Assembly: GCA_046047755.1 (NCBI GenBank)
Contig: JBJOHK010000102.1
Coordinates: forward strand, 1-15,990
Direction of reading: 5' to 3'
DNA from: JALRLA01 sp046047755
GTDB lineage: Bacteria; Bacteroidota; Bacteroidia; NS11-12g; UBA955
Length of the DNA stretch: 15,990 nucleotides
Shown: piece by piece, positions 9,548 through 15,990 of the stretch
Position numbering within the stretch: the first letter of the stretch is position 1
How the letters are laid out: every line of letters begins with the position of its first letter
Notes under the pieces: generated by a model
The model's input: only the letters and a program-made list of their open reading frames with translations
Database searches by the model: none
What the model was told of the DNA's origin: nothing
Position numbers and translations under genes: made by a program

Positions 9548-11323
9548 TTAACGGGTATAACGTTTCAATCGCCAAATATGATTCAATACGCCCATGACCA
9601 AAATGGTAAACAACGGGGCTAATAAATTGAACCATTTCCAGTAGTCTTTCTCGGTTCTCGCTTTTTGCGGATCGAGCAATCGCATGCGACGCTCCTTGGC
9701 TCTGATTTCAATCAGACCCTGATCATCAACTAAGTAGTCGATGCAGTTGAGGAGGAATTTTTTATTGGCGAAGGTGATTTGACTGAATCGATCGTATCCC
9801 GTCGGGTAAACTCGCCCTCTGCCGCTAACAGGGTTGCGCATTAAATCCCCGTCAGCCAATACAATCATAGCACTCTGTCCCTTCTCCTTGAAAGGCAGAT
9901 TGCCGTAGTGCTTTTGGTATTTATAGGGAGACTCAAATTGGCCTTCGAGCAAGAGTCCTGCGCTCTTGACTCCGTTCTGTTGCATGGTAGACCTGTACTT
10001 TGGGTCTTGGGCTTGCATGCGAGAGGTTTCCAAGTCAATTTCAGCCGGAGCTTGAATCACCTTGTAATAAGGACTGCTGCTCAACAGGGGAGTGACTTTC
10101 AAACCTTCGCGAGGCTTTGCTTCAAGAGAACTGGGGAACTGAGCCCAAATGGCCCCGACGTTTTTGTTGATCACGTGAGGGGTGCTGGGTTGAACAAACA
10201 ATGGAAAATAGAAAAAATCCATCATTTCCATTCGCCCAGACACAGGCACTGGAATCTGATTGCAGTTCTGGTCCATGAGTAGGGTGTTCTCTAGCTTTAC
10301 CCCGTATCGAAACAAATTTTCGGACAGATTTTCCAAGTTGCGGTCAAAGGCGAAGTTGGAACTGTTGCTTTGGAAGCTGTCAATTTCGATGTTCAATGCA
10401 TCGAGCAACATCAAAACTCGACCCCCATTCATGACGTATTGGTCGATGAGGTATAAATCGGCCGGCGAGAAGTCTGAGGCAGGTTTGATAATCATCAACA
10501 GGTCACTCAAACTCAACCTGCGCTGAATGCGTTCCAGGTTTTGCCAAAATAGGCTGTCCATGTTGCCCCCGGCTGCGGCCAACTGCTCTGGGCTGGGGTT
10601 GAAATTAGCCAGGTCGGTAGTGCTCAGATTCAAGGCTGAAACCGAATAGAATTTGCTCAGCTCAGCGGCGAAACTTTGCACTTCAGCTCCGATCATTTCA
10701 CCATGTCCATCGCTAACGGCTATGACCGGTCTCTTGTCGCGAACACATTGGCGAAGGCCATTAGCAAACTCGTATTCCATGTTGTCAATGGCTGCCTGTA
10801 TATTGGCTTCTGGACTCTTGGCAACGTCGTATTCAAAAAAGTTAACGGCCGCTGTTTTTCCAGCATAGTTCATCTCGGCCCCTGGCAATAAATACTTGAT
10901 TCGGGTTTCGTCGGGATTTTCGGAATCGATGTCGCGAACGGGCTCAATGCCGCGGCCGGCAAAATCTTCCAAAATGCCAGTTATGTCTTTAACCTCCTGT
11001 CCTTCAAAGGGGTCAACCACTTCAATTTCGATTTTGCGGCCGCTGGCTTCGCGAAATTCGTAGGCCATGTCGCGCAATTCTGATTTCAGCTGCTTGAATT
11101 TGGCTGACATATCACCTTCTAAATACAGGCGGAAATACAGGGTCTCTTCCAGGGATTTAGCCAAGCTGAGACTCGTTTCACTCAAGGTATAGCGCTTTTC
11201 AGAGGTAAGGTCAAATCGTTGGTAATAGACCGAGCCCAAGGCATTGGCGACAGCAATAACAAGGAGCGTGACCAAGAGATTGATCAAACTTTGGCTGCGT
11301 TGGTTTCGTTTGTTCTTTACCAT
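9548..11323 (-). CDS. gldG: Gliding-associated ABC transporter accessory protein GldG
   Basis: GldG is the third part of the GldA-GldF-GldG ABC transporter needed for gliding in Flavobacterium; its substrate is unknown. The 591 aa protein has a short positively charged N-terminus (KNKRNQR), one membrane helix at about 13-32, then the conserved RFDLTSEKRYTLSETS segment (36-51) and a large soluble domain on the far side of the membrane. This domain contains the PVIAVSDGHGEMIGAEVQSF segment and the MIVLADGDLMRNPVSGRGR segment, both typical of the family. A second membrane helix lies at about 566-584, ending in the basic tail WRLKRYTR. The start overlaps the end of gldF by 7 bp and the stop is 1 bp from ruvA. 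It resembles the auxiliary subunits of ABC-2 exporters (ABC_transp_aux type) more than a periplasmic binding protein, despite the usual 'substrate-binding' label. Confidence 0.93.
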   Translation of the reverse strand: MVKNKRNQRSQSLINLLVTLLVIAVANALGSVYYQRFDLTSEKRYTLSETSLSLAKSLEETLYFRLYLEGDMSAKFKQLKSELRDMAYEFREASGRKIEIEVVDPFEGQEVKDITGILEDFAGRGIEPVRDIDSENPDETRIKYLLPGAEMNYAGKTAAVNFFEYDVAKSPEANIQAAIDNMEYEFANGLRQCVRDKRPVIAVSDGHGEMIGAEVQSFAAELSKFYSVSALNLSTTDLANFNPSPEQLAAAGGNMDSLFWQNLERIQRRLSLSDLLMIIKPASDFSPADLYLIDQYVMNGGRVLMLLDALNIEIDSFQSNSSNFAFDRNLENLSENLFRYGVKLENTLLMDQNCNQIPVPVSGRMEMMDFFYFPLFVQPSTPHVINKNVGAIWAQFPSSLEAKPREGLKVTPLLSSSPYYKVIQAPAEIDLETSRMQAQDPKYRSTMQQNGVKSAGLLLEGQFESPYKYQKHYGNLPFKEKGQSAMIVLADGDLMRNPVSGRGRVYPTGYDRFSQITFANKKFLLNCIDYLVDDQGLIEIRAKERRMRLLDPQKARTEKDYWKWFNLLAPLFTILVMGVLNHIWRLKRYTR

Positions 11324-12045
11324 TTTCTGCTTTCAAATTGGGTTTTAGTCAAGGCCAAAAACAAAGCCGCAAAGGAGCCGAAGAAGAGCAAATCACGGGT
11401 ATCCAAAACCCCTCTTGAAATGCTTTCGTAATGAAAATTTAAACTGAACCACTCCAAGCTCTTGCCGATTCGGTCCAGCCACTCGATGTCACCCATCAGG
11501 CTCAATACTTCAAAAAAGAAAAGAGAAAGTACCATGCTGATGATCAAGGATACGATTTGATTGTCTGTGGTGGAGCTGGCAAATAAGCCGATAGAAGCGT
11601 AGCAAGCTGAAAGCAAGATCAATCCAAAGTAGGAACCCCAAAGTGCTCCGTAGTCAATATTGCCAGCCGGAGTGGCCAATTGGGCAACCGAATAAGCATA
11701 GAAAAGTGTAGGTACAAGCGAAATGGCAATCAAGGCTACCGCGGCCAAGTATTTGCCCAAAATGATTCCTAGATCACCGACGGGTCTAGTGGTAAGTGTT
11801 TCAAGAGTGCCCAATCGTTTTTCTTCACTCAAGCTACGCATGGTTACCGCTGAAACTAGGAAAATGAGCATGTATGGGGCCAAACCGAATAAAGTAGGCA
11901 GGCCAGCCATGCCCAAATCAAAAACGTTGTTACCCTCTATGAACCAGGTAAACAATCCACTCAAGAGCAAGAATACACCCATGACGATGTAGCCAATGAG
12001 CGAACCCAAAAAACTGCGAATCTCTTTTAAAAAAATGGCGTACAT
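11317..12045 (-). CDS. gldF: Gliding-associated ABC transporter permease GldF
   Basis: GldF is the ABC-2-type membrane subunit that pairs with the ATPase GldA and with GldG. The 242 aa protein shows about six hydrophobic segments, near residues 12-34, 50-68, 97-120, 135-156, 164-184 and 218-233. The cytoplasmic motif SEEKRLGTLETLTTRPV (73-89) is the coupling-region signature of ABC-2 permeases. The N-terminus MYAIFLKEIRSFLGSLIGY is characteristic of GldF. The start lies 2 bp after the gldA stop; the end overlaps gldG by 7 bp, a sign of coupled expression of the three subunits. An AGGGAG sequence on the coding strand lies about 14 nt upstream of the ATG, too far for a convincing ribosome-binding site. 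Confidence 0.95.
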   Translation of the reverse strand: MYAIFLKEIRSFLGSLIGYIVMGVFLLLSGLFTWFIEGNNVFDLGMAGLPTLFGLAPYMLIFLVSAVTMRSLSEEKRLGTLETLTTRPVGDLGIILGKYLAAVALIAISLVPTLFYAYSVAQLATPAGNIDYGALWGSYFGLILLSACYASIGLFASSTTDNQIVSLIISMVLSLFFFEVLSLMGDIEWLDRIGKSLEWFSLNFHYESISRGVLDTRDLLFFGSFAALFLALTKTQFESRKW

Positions 12046-12047
12046 AG

Positions 12048-12950
12048 TTATGATGTCAACTCCCTGAAAACGTCTTCGAGGCTGTGTGTTTCACTCCTCA
12101 TTTCTAAAATTGTCCAATTCTCGGCCTTGGCCGCGTCGGCTATTCGGCTACGCAAATCGGCTGATTGCCCTCTTAATAAATAGGTATTACGGGCTACTTG
12201 CTCCGCTTGTTGGCAACCGGGAATGCGCTGCAAGCTATCCAAGTCACAGGCTTGTTCCAATTCCAATCGAACAGAGAACGATTGTTGTTGATTGGATTGC
12301 AAGCTTGCGATATCCCCATCGGCTACAATATGGCCTTGGTGAATGATGATGACTCGGTCGCACATGGCTTGTACCTCTTGCATGATGTGGGTGCTGAGCA
12401 ATACGGTTTTTTCTTGCCCCAAGGTTTTAATAACCTGGCGCATTTCCTGCACTTGGTTCGGGTCGAGCCCTGAAGTTGGCTCGTCCAATATGAGAATTTT
12501 AGGATCGTGAATCAGCGCTTGGGCCAGACCCACTCTTTGGCGATACCCTTTTGATAGTTGCCCGATTTTTTTGTGCCGTTCCTTGCCGAGTTGGGTCATC
12601 TCAATGGCCTTTTCAATGGCTTTTTTCGTTTGATCAATGCGATTCAATTTGGCAACAAATCCCAAGTACTCTTGGATGTACATATCCAAGTACAGCGGAT
12701 TGTGCTCCGGCAGATACCCCGTGATTCGTCGAACCTCGACGGCTTGTTCTTCTACATCCAAACCGTCCATAAAGGCCTTGCCTTCAGTAGGTGGAATGTA
12801 CCCCGTGAGGATTTTCATGGTCGTGCTCTTGCCCGCACCATTGGGTCCTAAAAATCCGACAATTTGCCCTTGTGGAATATCGAAACTGATGCGATCGACA
12901 GCCCATTGAGACGAATAGCGTTTGGCCAGTTTTTCTACGCGTATGCTCAC
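12048..12950 (-). CDS. gldA: Gliding-associated ABC transporter ATPase GldA
   Basis: GldA is the ATP-binding subunit of the gliding ABC transporter with GldF and GldG. I choose the GTG start at 12950 (300 aa). The frame is open back to an ATG at 12989, but those 13 extra residues do not look like the family, whereas (V/M)SIRVEKLAKRY is the usual GldA start. Numbering from the 12989 ATG: Walker A GPNGAGKS 48-55, Q-loop region YLPEHNPLYLDMY 92-104 (with Glu in place of the classical Gln, normal for this exporter branch), signature LSKGYRQRVGLAQAL 145-159, Walker B ILILDEP 165-171, D-loop SGLD 173-176 and H-loop His201. The C-terminal part (about 230-313) ends in the conserved SLEDVFRELT. It lies 2 bp upstream of gldF and 58 bp after ribF with the GTG start (19 bp with the ATG). 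Confidence 0.94.
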   Translation of the reverse strand: MSIRVEKLAKRYSSQWAVDRISFDIPQGQIVGFLGPNGAGKSTTMKILTGYIPPTEGKAFMDGLDVEEQAVEVRRITGYLPEHNPLYLDMYIQEYLGFVAKLNRIDQTKKAIEKAIEMTQLGKERHKKIGQLSKGYRQRVGLAQALIHDPKILILDEPTSGLDPNQVQEMRQVIKTLGQEKTVLLSTHIMQEVQAMCDRVIIIHQGHIVADGDIASLQSNQQQSFSVRLELEQACDLDSLQRIPGCQQAEQVARNTYLLRGQSADLRSRIADAAKAENWTILEMRSETHSLEDVFRELTS

Positions 12951-12962
12951 AGTTGTATCCAA

Positions 12963-12970
12963 CAAAAATA
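12963..12970 (-). promoter_or_regulatory. Candidate Bacteroidota -7 promoter box before gldA
   Basis: The minus strand reads TATTTTTG here, an exact match to the TAnnTTTG -7 element of Bacteroidota promoters. A TTG lies about 16 bp upstream, slightly short for the usual -33 spacing. The box ends 12 nt before the GTG at 12950, so transcription would begin only a few bases upstream of that codon. It falls inside the coding frame if the ATG at 12989 were used, which supports the GTG start. It rests on one short motif. Confidence 0.32.
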
Positions 12971-13008
12971 GGGGATTCCCGTGGCCCAAGCCATTTAAAT
13001 GTGGGTCA

Positions 13009-13935
13009 TCAAAGCTTGCGGCAATGAGCTACATCCAAGGTGATTTGTTGGGCCAAGGCTTCCAAGTTTTCAAAACGCTTTTCAGGCCTAACATATTGTG
13101 TTATGTGAAATTCCAAATGCTGCCCATACAGGTCGCCGTCAAAGTCTAAGAGATGGGCTTCCACGCTGAGCCCACGCCCTTCAATTGTCGGTCGTATGCC
13201 CATGTTCATGACCAACTTCCATCGCTGACCTTGGTAATCGCAATAGCCGCAATACACGCCATAGGGCGGTATCAATTTGTGCGTTTCGTTGAGCGAAATG
13301 TTGGCCGTTGGGAAGCCCAGCTTTCGACCCAATTGCAATCCTTTGATCACAATGCCAGACAGGCTGTAAGGCTCTCCCAATAGCTCGTTGGCTTCTTCCA
13401 TTCTGCCGTCCAAGAGCGCTGTCCGAATGCGCGAACTACTGATGGCTATGGCTTGTATTTCTGAGGCTGGTATTTGGCTAACCACAAATCCCAATCGGTT
13501 GCCGAGTTCAGCCAATTCGGCCAAACCGCCTTCGCGATTTTTTCCAAAGCGGTGGTCGTAACCGACGACCATTTCTTTGATGTTCCAATGGGCCATGAGA
13601 ATGGTCTCGATGTAGGCTTCAGGAGAAAGTTCGGCTATAGATTCATCAAAGGGTAATACCCAGATATAATCTATACCCTGGGCGAATATTCGCCTTGATT
13701 TTTCTTCCAAATTGTTGAGAATTTGAACCTCTGCGTCATTCTGTTTTACCACTTGCCTCGGATGAGGGTAGAAGGTCAATAAAACGCTCTTGCGCGCGGA
13801 GTTTTGCGCCCGATTGACGACAGATTTCAGTACCTGCTGATGCCCCAAATGAACGCCGTCGAAGGTGCCTTGGGTAAGTACGATTTCTTCGCTAGGAAAT
13901 TGGGCTTCTAGACCTTGCAACAAGATTCCGCTCAT
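13009..13935 (-). CDS. ribF: Bifunctional riboflavin kinase / FAD synthetase RibF
   Basis: RibF phosphorylates riboflavin to FMN and then adenylylates FMN to FAD in the cytoplasm. At 308 aa it has the normal prokaryotic length. The N-terminal FMN adenylyltransferase domain (about 1-185) carries the nucleotidyltransferase motif GTFDGVHLGH (23-32), TFYPHPRQV (54-62), GYDHRFGKNREGG (125-137) and ISSSRIRTALLDG (165-177). The C-terminal kinase domain (about 188-308) carries GRKLGFPTANI (203-213, with the PTAN nucleotide/metal motif), PPYGVYCGY (223-231), MNMGIRPTIEG (243-253) and SVEAHLLDFDGDLYG (257-271), where Glu259 is the expected catalytic base. It is the first gene of the minus-strand run and is divergent from porQ across 74 bp. 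It is housekeeping, with no evident functional link to gliding beyond position. Confidence 0.97.
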   Translation of the reverse strand: MSGILLQGLEAQFPSEEIVLTQGTFDGVHLGHQQVLKSVVNRAQNSARKSVLLTFYPHPRQVVKQNDAEVQILNNLEEKSRRIFAQGIDYIWVLPFDESIAELSPEAYIETILMAHWNIKEMVVGYDHRFGKNREGGLAELAELGNRLGFVVSQIPASEIQAIAISSSRIRTALLDGRMEEANELLGEPYSLSGIVIKGLQLGRKLGFPTANISLNETHKLIPPYGVYCGYCDYQGQRWKLVMNMGIRPTIEGRGLSVEAHLLDFDGDLYGQHLEFHITQYVRPEKRFENLEALAQQITLDVAHCRKL

Positions 13936-13951
13936 GGGTCTGCAAATTTCG

Positions 13952-13959
13952 CAATTATA
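13952..13959 (-). promoter_or_regulatory. Weak candidate -7 box for ribF
   Basis: In the divergent ribF-porQ intergenic region the minus strand reads TATAATTG, matching five of the six fixed positions of TAnnTTTG. It ends 16 nt before the ribF ATG. I find no TTG at the expected -33 distance, so this is only a suggestion for where the long minus-strand operon may begin. Confidence 0.22.
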
Positions 13960-13997
13960 TGGCGGAATTGAGCAGGGGGAAGACCTTTTTTTGGCCG

Positions 13998-14005
13998 TAC
14001 CTTTG
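13998..14005 (+). promoter_or_regulatory. Candidate -7 box immediately before porQ
   Basis: The plus strand reads TACCTTTG, an exact match to the Bacteroidota TAnnTTTG -7 element, ending 4 nt before the porQ ATG at 14010. If used, the transcript would be leaderless or nearly so. The nearest convincing TTG (13968-13970) is 27 bp upstream, longer than the usual spacing, so the match may be chance. Confidence 0.3.
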
Positions 14006-14009
14006 AAGA

Positions 14010-15080
14010 ATGCGCCGTTGGGTGGTCATAGCGTTAGTCTTGCATCTCAGTGCTTTTGCTCGGGCTCAATCGGGTGGCACCGGCGTGTTCTCCATCCTCA
14101 ACCAGTCGGCAGACAGCCGCACTATGGCCTGGGGATCTTATATGCTGGCCCATCCAGACAGTGACCCCTTGTTGTCGGCATGCAATCCGGCTTTGCTGCG
14201 CGACAAAGACGTGGGGGTAGCTGCACTTAGTTATGGGCATCTATTTCCAACTGTGTTAGAAGGGTCTGCCATCTCCCAAGCGGCCGCGGCGTATTCTTGG
14301 AAGTGGAACAAATTGGCTGATTGGAACTTGGGTGCTCAGATGCGCTACATCGATTACGGAATCATGGACGCCTATGATGCGGGAGGCAATCCGACGGGTA
14401 CGGTTTCGGCCAATGAGTCGGTATTTGGCTTGTTGGCCTCTAAGGCATTGAGCCCTGCTTCCCATTGGCGCTTTGGAATTCAATCGGGAGTGGTTTATAG
14501 CGTTTTAGGCCCCTATGTCTCCAATGGGTGGTACAATCATCTGGGTTTGTATTACAATCGACCTGATTCGGTTCTTCAATTGGGTTTTACCGTTCGAAAT
14601 TTGGGCACAACCTTGGTCTCTTACCGCGATGTGGGAAAAGAGCCTCTGCCTACACAAGTTCACGCCGCGGTTACCTTCAAGCCCATTCACATGCCCTTTC
14701 GTTTTCAGTTCGTTTTGCATGATTTGCAGCGTTGGGACCTGACGTATGATCAGTATTTAGATGGAGGAGGTAAAATTGATTTGAATGGCAATCCCATAGT
14801 GGCTCAACCCGCTAGTGCCTCAGAAAAAGCCTTGCGCCATTTGAGCTTCGGGACCGAATTGGTCACGGGCCCTAATGGAGCGGTTATGTTGGGATATGAT
14901 CACCAACGTCGAATGGAGATGACTAGCGACATTCGCCGGGGAACATCTGGATTTAGCTGGGGTATTCGATTCAAAGTGTCAAAATTCCATTTGACCTATT
15001 CTTCGGCTGCCTATTTCCCTTCGAAAAATTCCAATCTATTGAGTTTGACCATTAATCCTGCTTTGTTTTCCAAACCATGA
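14010..15080 (+). CDS. porQ: Type IX secretion system protein PorQ
   Basis: PorQ is an outer-membrane beta-barrel protein of the T9SS. In Porphyromonas it sits in the attachment complex with PorU, PorV and PorZ and anchors PorZ (family knowledge). The 356 aa product starts with a signal peptide (MRRWVVIALVLHLSAFARAQ, likely cut after ARA at 17-19). The mature start GGTGVFSILNQSADSRTMAWGSYML and the following NPALL (about residues 59-63) are the PorV/PorQ-type beginning of FadL-like barrels. The rest alternates polar and aromatic residues as in beta-strands and includes LGLYYNRPDSVLQLGFTVRN and SFGTELVTGPNGAVMLGYDH. There are no internal defects. Its last four bases overlap the cmk start (ATGA), so translation is probably coupled. 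It is divergent from ribF. The barrel family is broad, but N-terminus, length and cmk neighbour favour PorQ over PorV. Confidence 0.9.
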   Translation: MRRWVVIALVLHLSAFARAQSGGTGVFSILNQSADSRTMAWGSYMLAHPDSDPLLSACNPALLRDKDVGVAALSYGHLFPTVLEGSAISQAAAAYSWKWNKLADWNLGAQMRYIDYGIMDAYDAGGNPTGTVSANESVFGLLASKALSPASHWRFGIQSGVVYSVLGPYVSNGWYNHLGLYYNRPDSVLQLGFTVRNLGTTLVSYRDVGKEPLPTQVHAAVTFKPIHMPFRFQFVLHDLQRWDLTYDQYLDGGGKIDLNGNPIVAQPASASEKALRHLSFGTELVTGPNGAVMLGYDHQRRMEMTSDIRRGTSGFSWGIRFKVSKFHLTYSSAAYFPSKNSNLLSLTINPALFSKP

Positions 15081-15757
15081 ACATCAATATTGCCATAGAC
15101 GGTTACAGCAGTTGCGGAAAAGGAACCTTGGCCAAGGCCTTGGCCAAACAACTCCAATACCGTTTCATTGACAGCGGTGCCATGTATAGAGGGGTAACCC
15201 TAGCTGCCTTGCGAAAGGGTTTGGATTTTTCAAACGCAGAAGACTTGATCGCCATTCTCCAAGACATCAACTTGGACTTTGAAACCAGGACCGATGGCTC
15301 AAATGGGCTATTGCTCAACGGGGAATGGGTGGAAGAGGAGATTCGCTTGCCCAAAGTTGCTGCTCATGTCAGTTGGGTAGCCAGCATTCCCCAAGTTCGG
15401 GAGCGTTTGGTTTCTCAGCAACAAAGCATAGGTGCTTCAAAAGGGGTGGTCATGGATGGCAGAGACATTGGAACCGTGGTGTTCCCTTCTGCCGAATTGA
15501 AAATATTCATGACGGCTCGACCTGAAGTACGGGCTCAGCGTCGCTTCCTAGAATCGCAGCAGAAAGGCATAGAAGTGAGTTACGAAGAAGTTCTAGGCAA
15601 TCTGCAAGAGCGCGACCGCATTGATTCATCACGCGATCACAGCCCTCTGACGCTAACCTCCGACTACCGAGTTTTGGATAATTCTGACTTAAACCCTGAG
15701 GAGCAATTGGCCTTGGCTTTGAATTGGGTTCATGAAGCCCAAGCGGCTATTCGTTGA
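15077..15757 (+). CDS. cmk: (d)CMP kinase (cytidylate kinase)
   Basis: Cmk transfers phosphate from ATP to CMP or dCMP, recycling pyrimidine nucleotides in the cytoplasm. The 226 aa length is standard. The P-loop is DGYSSCGKGTLAKALAK (8-24), followed by the CMP-binding FIDSGAMYRGVTLAAL (30-45), DGRDIGTVVFPSAELKIFMTA (127-147) and the lid/active-site region ERDRIDSSRDHSPLT (178-192). The ending includes VLDNSDLNPEEQ (199-210), usual for the family. The ATG overlaps the porQ stop by four bases (ATGA) without its own ribosome-binding site, so expression probably depends on porQ translation. tpiA starts 57 bp downstream. Confidence 0.97.
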   Translation: MNINIAIDGYSSCGKGTLAKALAKQLQYRFIDSGAMYRGVTLAALRKGLDFSNAEDLIAILQDINLDFETRTDGSNGLLLNGEWVEEEIRLPKVAAHVSWVASIPQVRERLVSQQQSIGASKGVVMDGRDIGTVVFPSAELKIFMTARPEVRAQRRFLESQQKGIEVSYEEVLGNLQERDRIDSSRDHSPLTLTSDYRVLDNSDLNPEEQLALALNWVHEAQAAIR

Positions 15758-15785
15758 TATTTTGAGCATAACCTCGGCGGTCCAA

Positions 15786-15800
15786 GGGCGAACTTCGCCC
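15786..15800 (+). other. Short GC-rich inverted repeat between cmk and tpiA
   Basis: The 15 bases form a perfect inverted repeat, GGGCGAA-C-TTCGCCC, which could fold as a 6 bp stem with a 3-nt loop. No U-run follows, so it is not a standard intrinsic terminator. It lies 14 nt before the tpiA ATG, where it could affect translation initiation or RNA stability, or be chance. Confidence 0.4.
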
Positions 15801-15814
15801 TACTATCTGAAGTT

Positions 15815-15990
15815 ATGTCAAGAAAACGCATCGTAGCCGGCAACTGGAAAATGAACAAAAGCCTGGAAGAGAGTCAGGCGCTCATCACTGAAATACGCGG
15901 AATGGTTCGCGACGAACACCGTGGTCAAAGCAAAGTCATTCTATTCCCCACCTTTTTGGCTTTGCCATCGGCCAATCGTTTGTTGGAAGG
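15815..15990 (+). CDS. tpiA: Triosephosphate isomerase, N-terminal 58 residues (3' end outside window)
   Basis: TpiA interconverts dihydroxyacetone phosphate and glyceraldehyde 3-phosphate in glycolysis. I translated this frame by hand from the ATG at 15815; it stays open to the right edge (58 full codons plus two bases). The first residues, SRKRIVAGNWKMNKSLEES, hold the family's N-terminal active-site segment GNWKMN, with Asn10 and Lys12 as the substrate-binding and catalytic residues. ILFPTFLALPSA (about 42-53) matches the second beta-strand region. The family is usually about 250 aa, so about three quarters is missing. It follows cmk on the same strand after 57 bp. Confidence 0.95.
   Translation, partial: MSRKRIVAGNWKMNKSLEESQALITEIRGMVRDEHRGQSKVILFPTFLALPSANRLLE

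Noticed and set aside
12680..12720. Missing Q-loop glutamine and non-canonical LSKGY signature in GldA
   Set aside because: Both variants (YLPEHNPLY and LSKGY in place of LSGGQ) are normal for GldA and related ABC-2 exporter ATPases, so they do not suggest loss of activity.
1..15990. Search for CRISPR arrays, tRNA/rRNA genes, insertion sequences, phage genes or a novel accessory system
   Set aside because: None seen. The window is densely filled with recognisable vertically inherited genes, with no repeat arrays, transposase-like frames or gaps large enough to hide such elements.

Overview
The window is chromosomal DNA from a member of the Bacteroidota, most likely one able to glide. It is packed with genes found only in that phylum: the outer-membrane translocon SprA, the T9SS proteins PorZ and PorQ, and the gliding ABC transporter GldA-GldF-GldG. 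Start codons lack convincing Shine-Dalgarno sequences, and the few promoter-like boxes resemble the Bacteroidota -7 element (TAnnTTTG). Both fit the phylum. I cannot assign a genus.

The left 13.9 kb is one run of minus-strand genes, in transcription order ribF (FAD synthesis), gldA, gldF, gldG (gliding ABC transporter), ruvA (Holliday junction branch migration), sprA (type IX translocon, 2361 aa) and porZ (cut by the left edge). Gaps are small: 19 bp from ribF to gldA (58 bp if gldA uses the GTG start I prefer), 2 bp gldA-gldF, a 7 bp overlap gldF-gldG, 1 bp gldG-ruvA, 62 bp ruvA-sprA, and a 1-base TGATG overlap sprA-porZ. This looks like one long operon, possibly with an internal promoter before gldA.

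A 74 bp intergenic region (13936-14009) separates it from a divergent plus-strand group: porQ, cmk (4 bp ATGA overlap) and the start of tpiA (57 bp downstream, cut by the right edge).

Functionally, SprA is the outer-membrane channel for proteins carrying T9SS C-terminal signals. PorQ and PorZ belong to the cell-surface complex that removes the signal and attaches cargo to lipopolysaccharide. GldAFG is an ABC transporter linked to gliding. RibF, RuvA, Cmk and TpiA are housekeeping enzymes embedded among them. I see no phage, transposon, CRISPR array, RNA gene or defence system, and no wholly new system. The points of interest are the gene arrangement, the translational overlaps and start/promoter details. 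Nearly all of the sequence is coding and no gene-free stretch exceeds 74 bp.
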